Shown here piece after piece: positions 49,559-58,943 of a stretch of 64,000 bases of DNA; position 1 is the stretch's first letter; each line of letters starts with the position of its first letter. Position numbers and translations under genes: made by a program. The notes below the pieces were generated by a model. That model did no database searches. It was not told the origin of the DNA and saw nothing but the letters and a program-made list of their open reading frames with translations. This DNA is from Flemingiibacterium sp045644145 (GTDB lineage: Bacteria; Bacillota; Clostridia; Oscillospirales; CAG-272), in the NCBI GenBank assembly GCA_045644145.1, contig JAZRGK010000080.1, positions 66,048 through 130,047 on the forward strand, given 5' to 3'.

Positions 49559-50518
49559 ATGCCAACTGTAAATGGAACGGGCAACACTTGGAATCTGCCC
49601 AACTACGCTGGTGAGCTTTTCACTTGCTCTCCCACCAAAACCCCTCTTCTCTCTATGATCGGTGGTCTCACCGGCGGTATGAAGACAGAGAACGACGAGT
49701 TCGCCACGGGCGTGCTCTATGAATTCCCCACAGCATCGCAGCCTGATATTTCAGAAACTGCTTCCGAAAAGGCGCCCGCCGCAAGTGCGCTTTCGCGTAA
49801 TCAGGAGACTAACGTCACTCAGATCTTCCACGAAACCGTGTCGATCACTTATGCAAAGCAGGCTAATCGCGGCAAGCTTCAGGGCCTCAATACCGCAGGT
49901 GCACAGCCCAATCCCGCAAACGAGCTTGACTGGCAGGTAGCACGCAGACTCGAGAAGATCGCTCAGGACGTCGAATACACGTTCATCAACGGCGTTTATC
50001 AGAAGTCTACCGGCGCGAACGTTGCAAACAAGACACGCGGTATGCTCGAGCTTTGCTCTAACGGTACTACCATCGCTGCGGCAGACGCGGCACTTTCTCT
50101 CGACCTGCTCAAGGCACTCTATAAGGAGATGGCAGACGGCGGTGCGGCATTCGGCAATATGGTACTTCTTTGCGGCTCTTACCAGAAGCAGGCTATCACC
50201 GCGCTTTACGAGAAGCAGCTCGGATATAACAAGGCGGCTTCCCGTAACGTGGGCGGTATGAATATTACCGAACTCGAAAACGACTTCTTCAAGATGGGCG
50301 TAGCTTACGATCCCTTTATGCCTGCGGACAAAATCCTCATCACGGACATTGCGGCACTCGCTCCCGTGTTCCAGGAAGTTCCCGGCAAGGGCGTCCTTTT
50401 CCTCGAGGATCTCGCAAAGGAAGGTGCTTCCGAGCGCAAGCAGATCTACGGTCAGATTGGCCTTGCACACGGTCCCGCATTTCTCCACGGTTCTATTACT
50501 GGCCTCAAGGCAGAATAA
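49559..50518 (+). CDS. Major capsid protein (SU10-like)
   Basis: 319 residues, HK97-fold capsid of the SU10/DUF5309 type: GELFTCSPTKTPLLSMIGGL, NQETNVTQIFHETVSITYAK, VARRLEKIAQDVEYTFING and the C-terminal IYGQIGLAHGPAFLHGSITG. Strong codon bias and position after the scaffold gene fit a highly expressed shell protein. Confidence 0.92.
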   Translation: MPTVNGTGNTWNLPNYAGELFTCSPTKTPLLSMIGGLTGGMKTENDEFATGVLYEFPTASQPDISETASEKAPAASALSRNQETNVTQIFHETVSITYAKQANRGKLQGLNTAGAQPNPANELDWQVARRLEKIAQDVEYTFINGVYQKSTGANVANKTRGMLELCSNGTTIAAADAALSLDLLKALYKEMADGGAAFGNMVLLCGSYQKQAITALYEKQLGYNKAASRNVGGMNITELENDFFKMGVAYDPFMPADKILITDIAALAPVFQEVPGKGVLFLEDLAKEGASERKQIYGQIGLAHGPAFLHGSITGLKAE

Positions 50519-50533
50519 TCGGAGGTGCCAAGT

Positions 50534-50821
50534 ATGTTTAAGATTACAGCCAAGGCAAAGAACGGCAATATCTGGGACGGCAAGCGCCTCGTGAAGGTTC
50601 TTGAGACAGAGGACGCCGCTGTCGCTGAGCGCTTTAAGACACAGGGCTGCACGGTCGAGGAGATCGAGGAAGATATAGCCCTCGAGAAAATGACCGCGGC
50701 ACAGCTCAAGAAGTACGCTAAGAAGAACAAGATCGACATCGGTGACGCGGCAAGTGCGGAGGATGTTCTCGCTATTATCAAGGCTGCTACCGAGGGCGGT
50801 CCTGCCAACACCAACGAATAA
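50534..50821 (+). CDS. Small head-region protein with SAP/Rho-N-like helix-extended motif
   Basis: 95 residues from the ATG at 50534 (GGAGG 8 nt upstream). The C-terminal half, EKMTAAQLKKYAKKNKIDIG, resembles LEM/SAP/Rho-N-like motifs found in phage proteins next to capsid genes. Probably a head accessory protein. Confidence 0.7.
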   Translation: MFKITAKAKNGNIWDGKRLVKVLETEDAAVAERFKTQGCTVEEIEEDIALEKMTAAQLKKYAKKNKIDIGDAASAEDVLAIIKAATEGGPANTNE

Positions 50822-50838
50822 GTAGGGAGGTGCGGTCG

Positions 50839-51222
50839 ATGATATCGCAATCTGACGTTATAGCGAGACTTAAAATCTTTGGATACAGTGCCAAAGAGAG
50901 TGATTCGCTCGCTATCGATTATTCTATAAACCGTGCGGCAGAACAGATCTGTGCCAGCATTAACCGCACCGACATACCCGACGGGCTGTATCATATGATC
51001 GTCGATATGGCAACGGGATATTTCCTGCGTGACCTTAAAAACGCAGGAAAGCTCGGAGAAAATTTTGATTTTTCTGTGCCAGTCACTAATATCAGCGAAG
51101 GCGATGTGTCTGTGGATTTTGCGGATACGAGTACACCCGAGGAGAGGCTTGACGTAATGATAAACGGTCTCGTAAATCCACCTCCGAGCGTTTTTGCGGC
51201 ATTCAGGAGGATCAAATGGTAA
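50839..51222 (+). CDS. Head-tail connector protein (adaptor)
   Basis: 127 residues, MISQSDVIARLKIFGYSAKE; all-helical N-terminus like gp15/gp6-type adaptors that bind under the portal. GGGAGG lies about 9 nt before the ATG. It overlaps the next connector gene. Confidence 0.75.
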   Translation: MISQSDVIARLKIFGYSAKESDSLAIDYSINRAAEQICASINRTDIPDGLYHMIVDMATGYFLRDLKNAGKLGENFDFSVPVTNISEGDVSVDFADTSTPEERLDVMINGLVNPPPSVFAAFRRIKW

Positions 51223-51593
51223 ACGGTATCGATTTACGCGCTTACGGCAGCGCTATCAAGCGTCTTTGGGACGGTAAGTGCACCGTTATTATACGCGAAC
51301 CTAAGACCAACGAAGTCAACGGGCGGACAGAAGATGAGGAGAAAGCTCTTTACACCGATGAGCCGTGCCGAATATCATTTGACACAGTTGACAGTGCAGA
51401 GAGTTCGGACGGAGCTTCACGCCCCGTCCAGAGCATCAAGCTGTTTATCGATGCGAAGCTCGACATCCCTGCCGGTTCTAAAATCACGGTTACACGAAAA
51501 GGTGTGACAGCAGACTATGAGCGAAGCGGTAAACCCGCCGTGTACTCTTGTCACCAGGAGATCTCGCTCGAGCTATTTCGAGGGTGGGCATAA
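51216..51593 (+). CDS. Head closure / head-tail joining protein
   Basis: 125 residues, beta-rich (CTVIIREPKTNEVNGR, IKLFIDAKLDIPAGSKITVT), matching small stopper-type connectors. Overlaps neighbours at both ends. Confidence 0.72.
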   Translation: MVNGIDLRAYGSAIKRLWDGKCTVIIREPKTNEVNGRTEDEEKALYTDEPCRISFDTVDSAESSDGASRPVQSIKLFIDAKLDIPAGSKITVTRKGVTADYERSGKPAVYSCHQEISLELFRGWA

Positions 51594-52237
51594 TGGCAAA
51601 ATGGGGAAGTTGTGATTTTTCGCAGTTCAAGTCTTTGCAGGAACGTCTGCAAAAACTTGAAGATGCTGATCTCGACACATTTTGTCGTGATGCCTCCAAA
51701 GAACTCGCGGCAAGACTACTCGCACTGGTCATTCCTCGTACTCCTGTAGGCACAAAGCCGGAGCTTCAAGGCTCAAAAACTGAAAAGGTTGAGGGCGCGA
51801 GCGGTAAAAAACGCACATTTCTTACCGCAGAAGGAGCAAGGTTAGCGCAGTACTGGGGTGGATATGACGGGGGCACGCTACGACGAGGTTGGACCGCTAA
51901 AACACACGAAGAAGCAGAAGGCGGCAGTGGCAAACCATCTGCCGCCCAAGCTGCGGAGTATGCGGAGTCGCTCACGGTAACCAAAAGCGGTAACGACTAT
52001 ATCATCGAAATCATAAACCCGGTGCTGTATGCCGAGTACGTCGAGTACGGTCACCGACAGACTCCCGGTCGCTACGTTCCAGCGATAGGTAAGCGTCTGA
52101 AGAACGGATGGGTGCAAGGCAAATATATGCTCACAATATCCGAGGAGGATCTCGAGAGGATCGCTCCGGGTATTTTACAGAAAAAACTTGAAAACAAATT
52201 ACGGGAGGTGTTCGGCGGTGGCACAGATAAACTATAA
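51593..52237 (+). CDS. HK97 gp10-like tail completion protein
   Basis: 214 residues. ALVIPRTPVGTKPELQGS, GTLRRGWTAKT and VLYAEYVEYGHRQTPGRYVP are hallmark segments of gp10-type proteins. The ATG overlaps the preceding stop (TAATG). Confidence 0.85.
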   Translation: MAKWGSCDFSQFKSLQERLQKLEDADLDTFCRDASKELAARLLALVIPRTPVGTKPELQGSKTEKVEGASGKKRTFLTAEGARLAQYWGGYDGGTLRRGWTAKTHEEAEGGSGKPSAAQAAEYAESLTVTKSGNDYIIEIINPVLYAEYVEYGHRQTPGRYVPAIGKRLKNGWVQGKYMLTISEEDLERIAPGILQKKLENKLREVFGGGTDKL

Positions 52238-52646
52238 CAGTGTGTTTGATGCGGTAACGCTGGCGCTTCATAGGGTCTTCCCATCTGCGAAGATACGCGG
52301 AGAAGCCGCCAAGCAGGGCTTGAATCCCGGCGACTTTACCGTTTTGCCCATTACCCCCGCTCATACCGGGCAAATGGGTTCACGCGCGCAGAGGAGTGTA
52401 ACGTTTGACGTTATTTACTATCCTGCCGCGGAGAATAGCCGCGCGGAGTGCCTGAATGTCGCCGAGCGCTTGCCTTATATTCTCGGTACCGTCAGCACAC
52501 CGGAGGGCGACTGCGTGCACGGTACGGGGTTTGAGTGCAGAATAAGCGACGACGTACTGCATTGTATCGTGCGCTATCCGTATTTTGTGTACGTTCCCAA
52601 AGAGAGCGAACCGATTGAATCGCTATCAATAATACAGGAGGTTTAA
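52218..52646 (+). CDS. Phage tail terminator protein (DUF6838-like)
   Basis: 142 residues, GTG start at 52218 inside the previous gene, GGGAGG 9 nt upstream. The sequence AQINYNSVFDAVTLALHRVF and the C-terminal HCIVRYPYFVYVP match small tail terminators that cap the tube. Position between gp10-like and sheath genes agrees. Confidence 0.75.
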   Translation: MAQINYNSVFDAVTLALHRVFPSAKIRGEAAKQGLNPGDFTVLPITPAHTGQMGSRAQRSVTFDVIYYPAAENSRAECLNVAERLPYILGTVSTPEGDCVHGTGFECRISDDVLHCIVRYPYFVYVPKESEPIESLSIIQEV

Positions 52647-52650
52647 TACT

Positions 52651-52827
52651 ATGTCAAAGGTCAGCACCGAGGCGGCGTCTGTTCATACGAAAAAACAACT
52701 GCTTGCCTCAAAGAAATACGCCAACAGGCAGGATATTATCAACGCCCTGCTTGAGGATGGCAAGACCTACACCACCGCCCAGGTGGATGCGTTGATTGAA
52801 AAATTCATGAAAGGACAGGTAAAGTAA
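52651..52827 (+). CDS. Small protein preceding the tail sheath gene
   Basis: 58 residues, MSKVSTEAASVHTKKQLLAS, then a helical C-terminus (YTTAQVDALIEKFMKGQVK). AGGAGG lies 8 nt upstream of the ATG. It directly precedes the sheath gene; small proteins in this slot are common in PBSX-like phages, function unknown. Confidence 0.7.
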   Translation: MSKVSTEAASVHTKKQLLASKKYANRQDIINALLEDGKTYTTAQVDALIEKFMKGQVK

Positions 52828-52828
52828 T

Positions 52829-54151
52829 ATGGCACACGGTGGCGGCACCTGGCTTACCCAAAACAAGGTAATGCCCGGTACTTATATCAATTTTACCAGT
52901 TTGGCCAAGGCTACGGCGGCTCTTTCCGACAGAGGCATTGCCGCAGCGCCCTTTGAGCTGAATTGGGGCCCGGAGGGTACCGTTTTTGAGGTAACATCCG
53001 GCGATTTCCAGAAAAACAGCAAGGCCATTTTCGGCTACGGCTACGATGCCCCGGAAATGCTTGCATTGCGTGAGATTTTCTGCCACGCAACCAAAGTTTA
53101 CTGCTTCCGTTTGGGTACGGGCGGCGTAAAGGCTACCAATACCTACGGTACAGCAAAGCATCCCGGCACTCGTGGCAATGACATTACCATTGTTGTTGCC
53201 AAGAATGTTGACGATGAGAACGCCTACGATGTAAGCACTCTTGTTGGCGGCTCTGTGTACGAAACCCAGACCGTTGCGGGTGCATCCAGCCTTGTTGACA
53301 ACGATTTTGTTGTGTTCAAAAAGGATGCAACTCTCAAGGATGAGGCAGGCGTACCTATGACCGGCGGCACGAACTGTGCAAGCATCACCGGCGAACATCA
53401 CCAGGCTTTCCTTGACAAGATCGAAAGCTACGCATACAACGCACTTTGCTGCCCTGCATCCGATGCCTCGGTTGTAACCCTTTACGCAAAGTTTGCGGAG
53501 CGTGTGCGTGACACCATCGGCTCCAAATTCCAGGTAATTGCTTGGCAGCCTGCGGCTGACTATGAGGGCGTTATCGGCGTTTGGAATGAGGCAACCCACG
53601 GATCCATTGCGAATGTTGCAAAGCACGCCCTTGTATATTGGACGGCTGGTGCACAGGCAGGGGTTGCTGTCAATAAATCGCTCACTAATTCCGTGTATGA
53701 TGGTGAGCTCATTGTGGATGTGGAATACACCCAGGCAGAGCTTGAGGCTTGCATTAAAGCCGGCAAGTTTATGCTCCACAATGTAAACGGCACGGTGCGT
53801 GTTTTGGAGGATATTAACACCCTCGTTACCCTCAACGATGAAAAGGGTGAGATTTTCCAGAGCAACCAGACCGTAAGAGTGTGCGACCAGATCGCCAACG
53901 ATGTTGCGGTGCTCTTTAACACCCGCTATGTTGGCCAGGTACCGAATGATGCCTCTGGGCGTGCTACCCTCTGGAACGATATTGTTAAGCTGGTGCAGGA
54001 GCTTGAGCGCATCCGTGCGGTTGAGGACTTTGACACCGACACAGTAACGGTAGAGGTTGGCGATAACAAAAAGGCGGTACTGCTCACTATCAACGGCCTT
54101 AACATTGTAAATGCGATGAGCCAGCTCTATATGAGCGTTATTATTCAGTAA
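52829..54151 (+). CDS. Contractile tail sheath protein
   Basis: 440 residues. Sheath landmarks: PGTYINFTSLAKA near the N-terminus, KHPGTRGNDITIVVAKNVDD in the insertion, and the conserved C-terminal domain (TRYVGQVPNDASGRATLWND, LNIVNAMSQLYMSVIIQ). Presence of a sheath identifies the phage as a myovirus. The RBS is AAAGGACAGG, about 10 nt upstream of the ATG. Confidence 0.95.
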   Translation: MAHGGGTWLTQNKVMPGTYINFTSLAKATAALSDRGIAAAPFELNWGPEGTVFEVTSGDFQKNSKAIFGYGYDAPEMLALREIFCHATKVYCFRLGTGGVKATNTYGTAKHPGTRGNDITIVVAKNVDDENAYDVSTLVGGSVYETQTVAGASSLVDNDFVVFKKDATLKDEAGVPMTGGTNCASITGEHHQAFLDKIESYAYNALCCPASDASVVTLYAKFAERVRDTIGSKFQVIAWQPAADYEGVIGVWNEATHGSIANVAKHALVYWTAGAQAGVAVNKSLTNSVYDGELIVDVEYTQAELEACIKAGKFMLHNVNGTVRVLEDINTLVTLNDEKGEIFQSNQTVRVCDQIANDVAVLFNTRYVGQVPNDASGRATLWNDIVKLVQELERIRAVEDFDTDTVTVEVGDNKKAVLLTINGLNIVNAMSQLYMSVIIQ

Positions 54152-54165
54152 AGGAGGCAACGTAA

Positions 54166-54642
54166 ATGGATAGCACAAAGATTATGGCAACCAATGATGC
54201 ACCGGTTGCGAAATTTGCCGAGGTATTTGTTACCCTCAATGGTAAGCGTTATGCAATGCTTATGTGTAAAAACTTTGAGGGCAAGGCCAGCATTTCCACC
54301 CAGGATGTTCCCCGTATGGGCTCCATCATTATGGGTAAGAAACCCACAACCGTTGAGCTTTCTTTCTCAATGACCATCTACAAGTGCACCGAGATTTTTG
54401 ATGATGTGCTTGACACATTCATTAAAACCGGTACAATGCCCACTATGGACATCCAGACCTCAAACGAAGACCCGTCAACCTCGGTAGGACGCAGCACCAA
54501 GTCATATAACGACTGCATACTTGATGGCGATGTTCTGCTTTCTCTCGCTGGTAGTGAAGATGATTTTATCGAGCAGGAGATCAGCGGCTTCGCAGGAGGC
54601 TACACGAGAGGCGAAAAGTACAAGAACCCAGCTTATATGTAA
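54166..54642 (+). CDS. Tail tube protein (XkdM-like)
   Basis: 158 residues: VFVTLNGKRYAMLMCKNFEG, MGSIIMGKKPTTVELSFSMT and the ending FAGGYTRGEKYKNPAYM fit XkdM-type tube subunits that stack inside the sheath. AAAGGAGG precedes the ATG. Confidence 0.9.
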   Translation: MDSTKIMATNDAPVAKFAEVFVTLNGKRYAMLMCKNFEGKASISTQDVPRMGSIIMGKKPTTVELSFSMTIYKCTEIFDDVLDTFIKTGTMPTMDIQTSNEDPSTSVGRSTKSYNDCILDGDVLLSLAGSEDDFIEQEISGFAGGYTRGEKYKNPAYM

Positions 54643-54661
54643 TTTTTAGGAGGATATTAAA

Positions 54662-55090
54662 ATGGCACAGTCACTTAGCGCTTTTATGGCGCAGAACGCG
54701 GCTAAGATCGAGAATCGTAAGTATGTTGCCTCTCCCCGATTTGTTGGGAAGGACGGCAAGCCCATCGAGTGGGAAATCTGCTGTATTAGTGCGGGGGAAA
54801 ATCAGAAGCTCCGCAAAAACCACACCAGGAGTGTACCCGTAACCGGAAAGCGCGGACAATACACGCAGGAGTTTGATGGTGCGGGTTACCAGGCGGCGCT
54901 TGCTGCACGATGCGTTGTGTATCCCGATCTCAACGATGCAGGTCTTCAGGAAAGCTACGGCGCTATGGGCGCGGAACAGCTTATATCTGTAATGCTTAAC
55001 TCCGGTGAGTTCGACGAGCTTGTATCCGTAATCTTGGATCATAATGGATTCAAGGATATGGGCGAGCTTGTGGACGACGCAAAAAACTGA
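54662..55090 (+). CDS. Tail assembly chaperone, short form (XkdN-like)
   Basis: 142 residues, MAQSLSAFMAQNAAKIENRK, acting as a chaperone of the tape measure protein during tail assembly. The last codons are GCA AAA AAC TGA (55079-55090): the canonical slippery heptamer A AAA AAC abuts the stop. A -1 shift there continues into the frame ending at 55278, giving a long form as in lambda gpG/gpGT. Confidence 0.9.
   Translation: MAQSLSAFMAQNAAKIENRKYVASPRFVGKDGKPIEWEICCISAGENQKLRKNHTRSVPVTGKRGQYTQEFDGAGYQAALAARCVVYPDLNDAGLQESYGAMGAEQLISVMLNSGEFDELVSVILDHNGFKDMGELVDDAKN
55081..55087 (+). other. Predicted -1 programmed frameshift site A AAA AAC
   Basis: Zero-frame codons AAA AAC preceded by A, immediately before TGA (55088-55090). 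The -1 frame is open from here to 55278. It matches the X XXY YYZ rule for ribosomal slippage. Confidence 0.8.
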
Positions 55091-55092
55091 TA

Positions 55093-55278
55093 TTGGAGGG
55101 CGAGATAGAGGCGAATTATGCCTACTACGCCCTCCACAAATTTCGCTGGAAGCCGTCCGAATTTTTAGCTCTCGATCCACACGAAATGGCCTTTGTGGTC
55201 GCGGCAATCGATGTGAGGATCGATAAAGAGAAAAAAGAAGCGGCTGCTATGCAGCGAAAAACAAAAAGGCGCAGATGA
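55093..55278 (+). CDS. Tail assembly chaperone, frameshift extension (XkdN-prime)
   Basis: 61 codons from a TTG at 55093, but the frame is probably entered by -1 slippage at 55087, adding LILEGEIEANYAYYALHKFR and on, with Trp in KFRWKPSEFLALDPHE and a basic tail QRKTKRRR. The extended chaperone would be about 205 residues. The GAGGGCGAG near the TTG is inside the coding frame, so an independent start is less likely. Confidence 0.8.
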   Translation: MEGEIEANYAYYALHKFRWKPSEFLALDPHEMAFVVAAIDVRIDKEKKEAAAMQRKTKRRR

Positions 55279-55323
55279 TGCGGAGCATTCGCCCCGCATC
55301 ACTGTGCTGAAAAGGAGGTATCT

Positions 55324-57330
55324 ATGGCCGGCGTAAAAACCAAGTTGTCACTTCATGACGGTATGACGCCAGTGCTGCGTCACATAAACAACGCTATGAA
55401 GCTTATGCTTGGTAATCTTGAAGCTGTACAGCGTGCATCCGGCAAGACCGTTGATGTGCAGAATTTTGCTAAAATACGCACAGAGCTCGGGGCAGCAGAT
55501 GCACGCCTTAATGAGATCGAACAGAGTTACCGCGATATAAACGATCAACAGGATAAATTAAACCGAAAAATTAGTACGGGAACAAGCAATGCAGACGGTT
55601 TTCTGAAGAAGATCAAGGGCATCGCGACGGCCTATGTTGGTATAAACAGTGTAAAGCAACTCGCTGGGCTGTCAGATACGATGACCGGTTCAACTGCACG
55701 TTTGAAGTTGCTTGTTGACGACGACGGAAGTGTAGACGACCTTAAGGCAAAAATATATGCTTCTGCGCAGAGCGCACGAGCTGGTTACACGGATGTCATG
55801 GACACCGTTTCAAAGCTCGGATTTACCGCGGGAAAAGCGTTCAGTGGAACGGACGGAAAAATAAAAACCGACGAAATAATAAAATTTACCGAAATTCTCA
55901 ACAAAAACTTTGTTGTTGGCGATGCGTCTGGCGCTGAGCAAGCGAGTGCAATGTACCAGCTCACCCAGGCGATGAGTTCAGGACGTTTACAAGGCGATGA
56001 GTATCGGTCCATAATCGAGAACGCACCTCTGCTTGCCAAGAGTATTGAAGATTACATGATCAACGTCAAGGGTGCAACCGGCACGATGAAAGAGTGGGCA
56101 TCCGAAGGGATGCTTACGGCAGATGTAATAAAAGCTGCAGTATTTAAATCTGCTTCTGATGTCGAAAAACGCTTCGAACAAATTCCAATGACGTGGTCTC
56201 AAGTGTGGACTGTCGCGTGCAATGCGGCCATCACATTCTTTGACCCACTACTTCGGGGAATAAATTGGCTAGCAAATAATTTGGCGATTATAGGTCCATT
56301 GGTGTTGGGTATTGGAGCCGCCTTTTTGGTATTTCAGGTGGCAGCACACTGGACACAGATCGCATCTATTGCAACAGCCGCATACCACGCTGTTGTGAAT
56401 TTCTTATCGATCGGTTTCGGGATGTTGCGAGGCAGTACAGCTGCTGCATCAGCTGCGCAGTTTACTTATAATTCCGCATTGCTTGCCTGCCCAGTTACTT
56501 GGATCATAATGGCTATTTTAATTGTCATAGGGCTTTTATATGGTATTATCGGTATAATTAACAAGGTAACCGACTCTAGTATTTCTGCCACTGGTATTAT
56601 CGTTGGTGCCCTCGCTACAGCGGGAGCTTTCATTTGGAATCTTATTCTTGGCTTGCTCGAACTCGTGCTCGGTGTAATTAACTACCTTATTAACCCCTTT
56701 ATCGAGATTGCAAATTTTATAGGAAATGTGTTTACAAACCCCGTTTCCTCAATTATCTATTTGTTCCAGGGGATGGCCGATAATGTACTTGGGATACTCC
56801 AAAAAATTGCCTCGGCTCTTGATTTTGTTTTTGGTTCCAATATGGCTGATACAGTACAAGGCTGGCGTGATGGCTTAAAAGACAAAGCGGATGCGCTCGT
56901 TGCAGAATATGCACCGAATGAGAATTATCAAGATGTTATAAGCAACTTGGATCTTTCAGTTGAAGGGTTGGGGCTTAAACGCTGGGCATATACAGACGCA
57001 TGGAATTCAGGTTACAGTGCTGGTGAGAATCTGGAAGGAATCTTTGACAGCATCGTGGATACGAATTATCTCGGAGACATAGCAGAAGACACGTCTATGC
57101 TTGCAAGCACCGTCGATAAAACTCAAGAGGAGCTCGCATATCTCCGCGACATAGCTGAACAGGAAGCAATAAACAGATTTACAACTGCCGAAGTTAAGAT
57201 CGATATGACAGGTATGACAAACCGCATCGACGGCTCTATGGATATAGACGGTGTAGTGACTCAGCTCACAGATGGCTTCGTTGAAGCGCTGTCTACGGCA
57301 TCAGAGGGGGTACATAACGATGGCATATAA
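55324..57330 (+). CDS. Tail tape measure protein
   Basis: 668 residues. The N-terminal third is helical and charged, with the TMP signature SSGRLQGDEYRSIIENAPLL. The middle has hydrophobic helices (GPLVLGIGAAFLVFQVAA, WIIMAILIVIGLLYGIIGII, FIWNLILGLLELVLGVINYL) and the C-terminus is soluble. It determines tail length and may help DNA entry. AAAGGAGG precedes the ATG; it follows its chaperone gene, the standard order. Confidence 0.92.
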   Translation: MAGVKTKLSLHDGMTPVLRHINNAMKLMLGNLEAVQRASGKTVDVQNFAKIRTELGAADARLNEIEQSYRDINDQQDKLNRKISTGTSNADGFLKKIKGIATAYVGINSVKQLAGLSDTMTGSTARLKLLVDDDGSVDDLKAKIYASAQSARAGYTDVMDTVSKLGFTAGKAFSGTDGKIKTDEIIKFTEILNKNFVVGDASGAEQASAMYQLTQAMSSGRLQGDEYRSIIENAPLLAKSIEDYMINVKGATGTMKEWASEGMLTADVIKAAVFKSASDVEKRFEQIPMTWSQVWTVACNAAITFFDPLLRGINWLANNLAIIGPLVLGIGAAFLVFQVAAHWTQIASIATAAYHAVVNFLSIGFGMLRGSTAAASAAQFTYNSALLACPVTWIIMAILIVIGLLYGIIGIINKVTDSSISATGIIVGALATAGAFIWNLILGLLELVLGVINYLINPFIEIANFIGNVFTNPVSSIIYLFQGMADNVLGILQKIASALDFVFGSNMADTVQGWRDGLKDKADALVAEYAPNENYQDVISNLDLSVEGLGLKRWAYTDAWNSGYSAGENLEGIFDSIVDTNYLGDIAEDTSMLASTVDKTQEELAYLRDIAEQEAINRFTTAEVKIDMTGMTNRIDGSMDIDGVVTQLTDGFVEALSTASEGVHNDGI

Positions 57331-57973
57331 TTGCTACTTGGGGGAGATGCTTATACCTACTCCCGCCAAGCTCACAATGAAAATAAAAGGTAAGAACCAG
57401 ACGCTTACCCTGCTCAACGAAGGCGATATAAACTTTCTGCGAGCTCCGGGGCTTACCGAAATAACTTTGCCACTCGTGCTCCCTATGCTTGATGGCGTGC
57501 ACCGTCCCGAGTATTATCTCAATGAACTTGAGAGGTTGAAAATTGAGAAGGCTATAACGCAGTTCAAAATGCTTCGAACTGCGCCGGACGGAGCGTTGTT
57601 GTTTAACACAGATATCAAGGTCAGTGTTGAAGACTACACCATTAAAGAAGATGCAAAAAACGGACTTGATCTTTCGGTGGAGGTATCCCTTAAACAGTAT
57701 CGTGATTATAGCACAAAAACTATAACTGTAAACGATGTGGGTGTTGCGAGTGGTTCAGGTCAAGCTGTAAGTATAACTGTTGAGCGCGACGACTCTAGTG
57801 CGCCCAAAACGGATTCCCATCCTGTGCAAGCAGGTGACACACTGTGGAGCATAGCAAAAAAGTATTATGGCGATGGTGCTAAATACACCGTTATATATGA
57901 AGCCAACAAAAATATTCTTACAGATCCTAACAACATACTTGTCGGACAGGTGCTCACTATACCGGAGGTATGA
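57320..57973 (+). CDS. LysM-domain tail/baseplate protein (XkdP-like)
   Basis: 217 residues. An N-terminal beta-rich part (MAYNCYLGEMLIPTPAKLTM) and a C-terminal LysM domain (QAGDTLWSIAKKYYGDGAKY ... NILVGQVLTIPEV) that would contact peptidoglycan. It overlaps the tape measure end by 11 nt. Confidence 0.88.
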   Translation: MAYNCYLGEMLIPTPAKLTMKIKGKNQTLTLLNEGDINFLRAPGLTEITLPLVLPMLDGVHRPEYYLNELERLKIEKAITQFKMLRTAPDGALLFNTDIKVSVEDYTIKEDAKNGLDLSVEVSLKQYRDYSTKTITVNDVGVASGSGQAVSITVERDDSSAPKTDSHPVQAGDTLWSIAKKYYGDGAKYTVIYEANKNILTDPNNILVGQVLTIPEV

Positions 57974-57977
57974 GGAA

Positions 57978-58943
57978 ATGACATATGAACTTTACATACA
58001 ACACGGCAATACTCGCATGTATCCCCCCGTGGCGGATGGGGTGACGGTGGAGTGGGAACGGCAAGGACAGCCGGGCAAGCTTACTTTTGAGGTGGTTAAG
58101 ACTGAAAGCCTCAGTTTCGAAGAGGGGGATGCGTGTGGGTTTTCTGTGGATGGAACACTCGCGTTTTTTGGCTTCGTTTTTAATAAGTCGCGCGTGGGCA
58201 GTAAACCAGAGCTTATTGAGGTTACTGTTTATGACCAATTGTTTTATCTACGCAACAAAGATACCTACGTGTATAGTAACAAGACCGCTACTGATGTTGT
58301 ACGCATGATTGCTGAAGACTTCGGACTAAATGTTGGTTCTCTCGAAGACACGGGTTATAAAATCGCGTCCAGAACAGAGGATGATGTAAGCCTTATGGAT
58401 ATTATCCAAAATGCACTGGATGAGACACTAACTGCCAAAACACAAATGTATGTGCTCTATGACCTTGCCGGCAAGCTTACGCTTAAAAACATTAAAAACA
58501 TGCGTCTCGGTATTGTGCTCGATAATGAGACTGTCGGCGATTTTGATTATAAGACGAGCATAAGCGACAACACATACAACCGAATCAAATTAGTTTACGA
58601 AGACAGTGATGCAGGAAAACGCCAGCTATTTATAACACAGGATGGCGCTAACATTAATCGCTGGGGCGTACTGCAATATTATGAAAAGCTCAGTAGCGCT
58701 GCTAACGCAAAAGCGATGGCTGATGCGCTATTGAAGCTTTACAATACCAAAACCCGAACGCTCAAGGTGAAAGATGCTCTTGGCGATATACGGGTGCGCG
58801 GAGGCACAACTCTTGTGGTGATGCTCGATTTAGGCGATACTATAGTGTCGAATTTTCTGTTAGTTGAGCAAGTAAAACACTATTTTAAGGAGGGGCAGCA
58901 CCTTATGGATCTTGGATTGCGGGGTGGTACATTTGTCACTTGA
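57978..58943 (+). CDS. Baseplate hub protein (XkdQ-like)
   Basis: 321 residues, starting MTYELYIQHGNTRMYPPVAD, with hub segments FVFNKSRVGSKPELIEVTVY and TYNRIKLVYEDSDAGKRQLF. It matches the XkdQ/gp27-like hub family that forms the baseplate core under the tube. The ATG at 57978 is preferred; earlier in-frame codons are inside the LysM gene. GAGGTATGAGGA precedes it. Confidence 0.85.
   Translation: MTYELYIQHGNTRMYPPVADGVTVEWERQGQPGKLTFEVVKTESLSFEEGDACGFSVDGTLAFFGFVFNKSRVGSKPELIEVTVYDQLFYLRNKDTYVYSNKTATDVVRMIAEDFGLNVGSLEDTGYKIASRTEDDVSLMDIIQNALDETLTAKTQMYVLYDLAGKLTLKNIKNMRLGIVLDNETVGDFDYKTSISDNTYNRIKLVYEDSDAGKRQLFITQDGANINRWGVLQYYEKLSSAANAKAMADALLKLYNTKTRTLKVKDALGDIRVRGGTTLVVMLDLGDTIVSNFLLVEQVKHYFKEGQHLMDLGLRGGTFVT

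Noticed and set aside
52805..54178. 457-codon minus-strand frame opposite the tail sheath gene
   Set aside because: It is the antisense shadow of the sheath gene and would run against the late operon; no domain or start signal.
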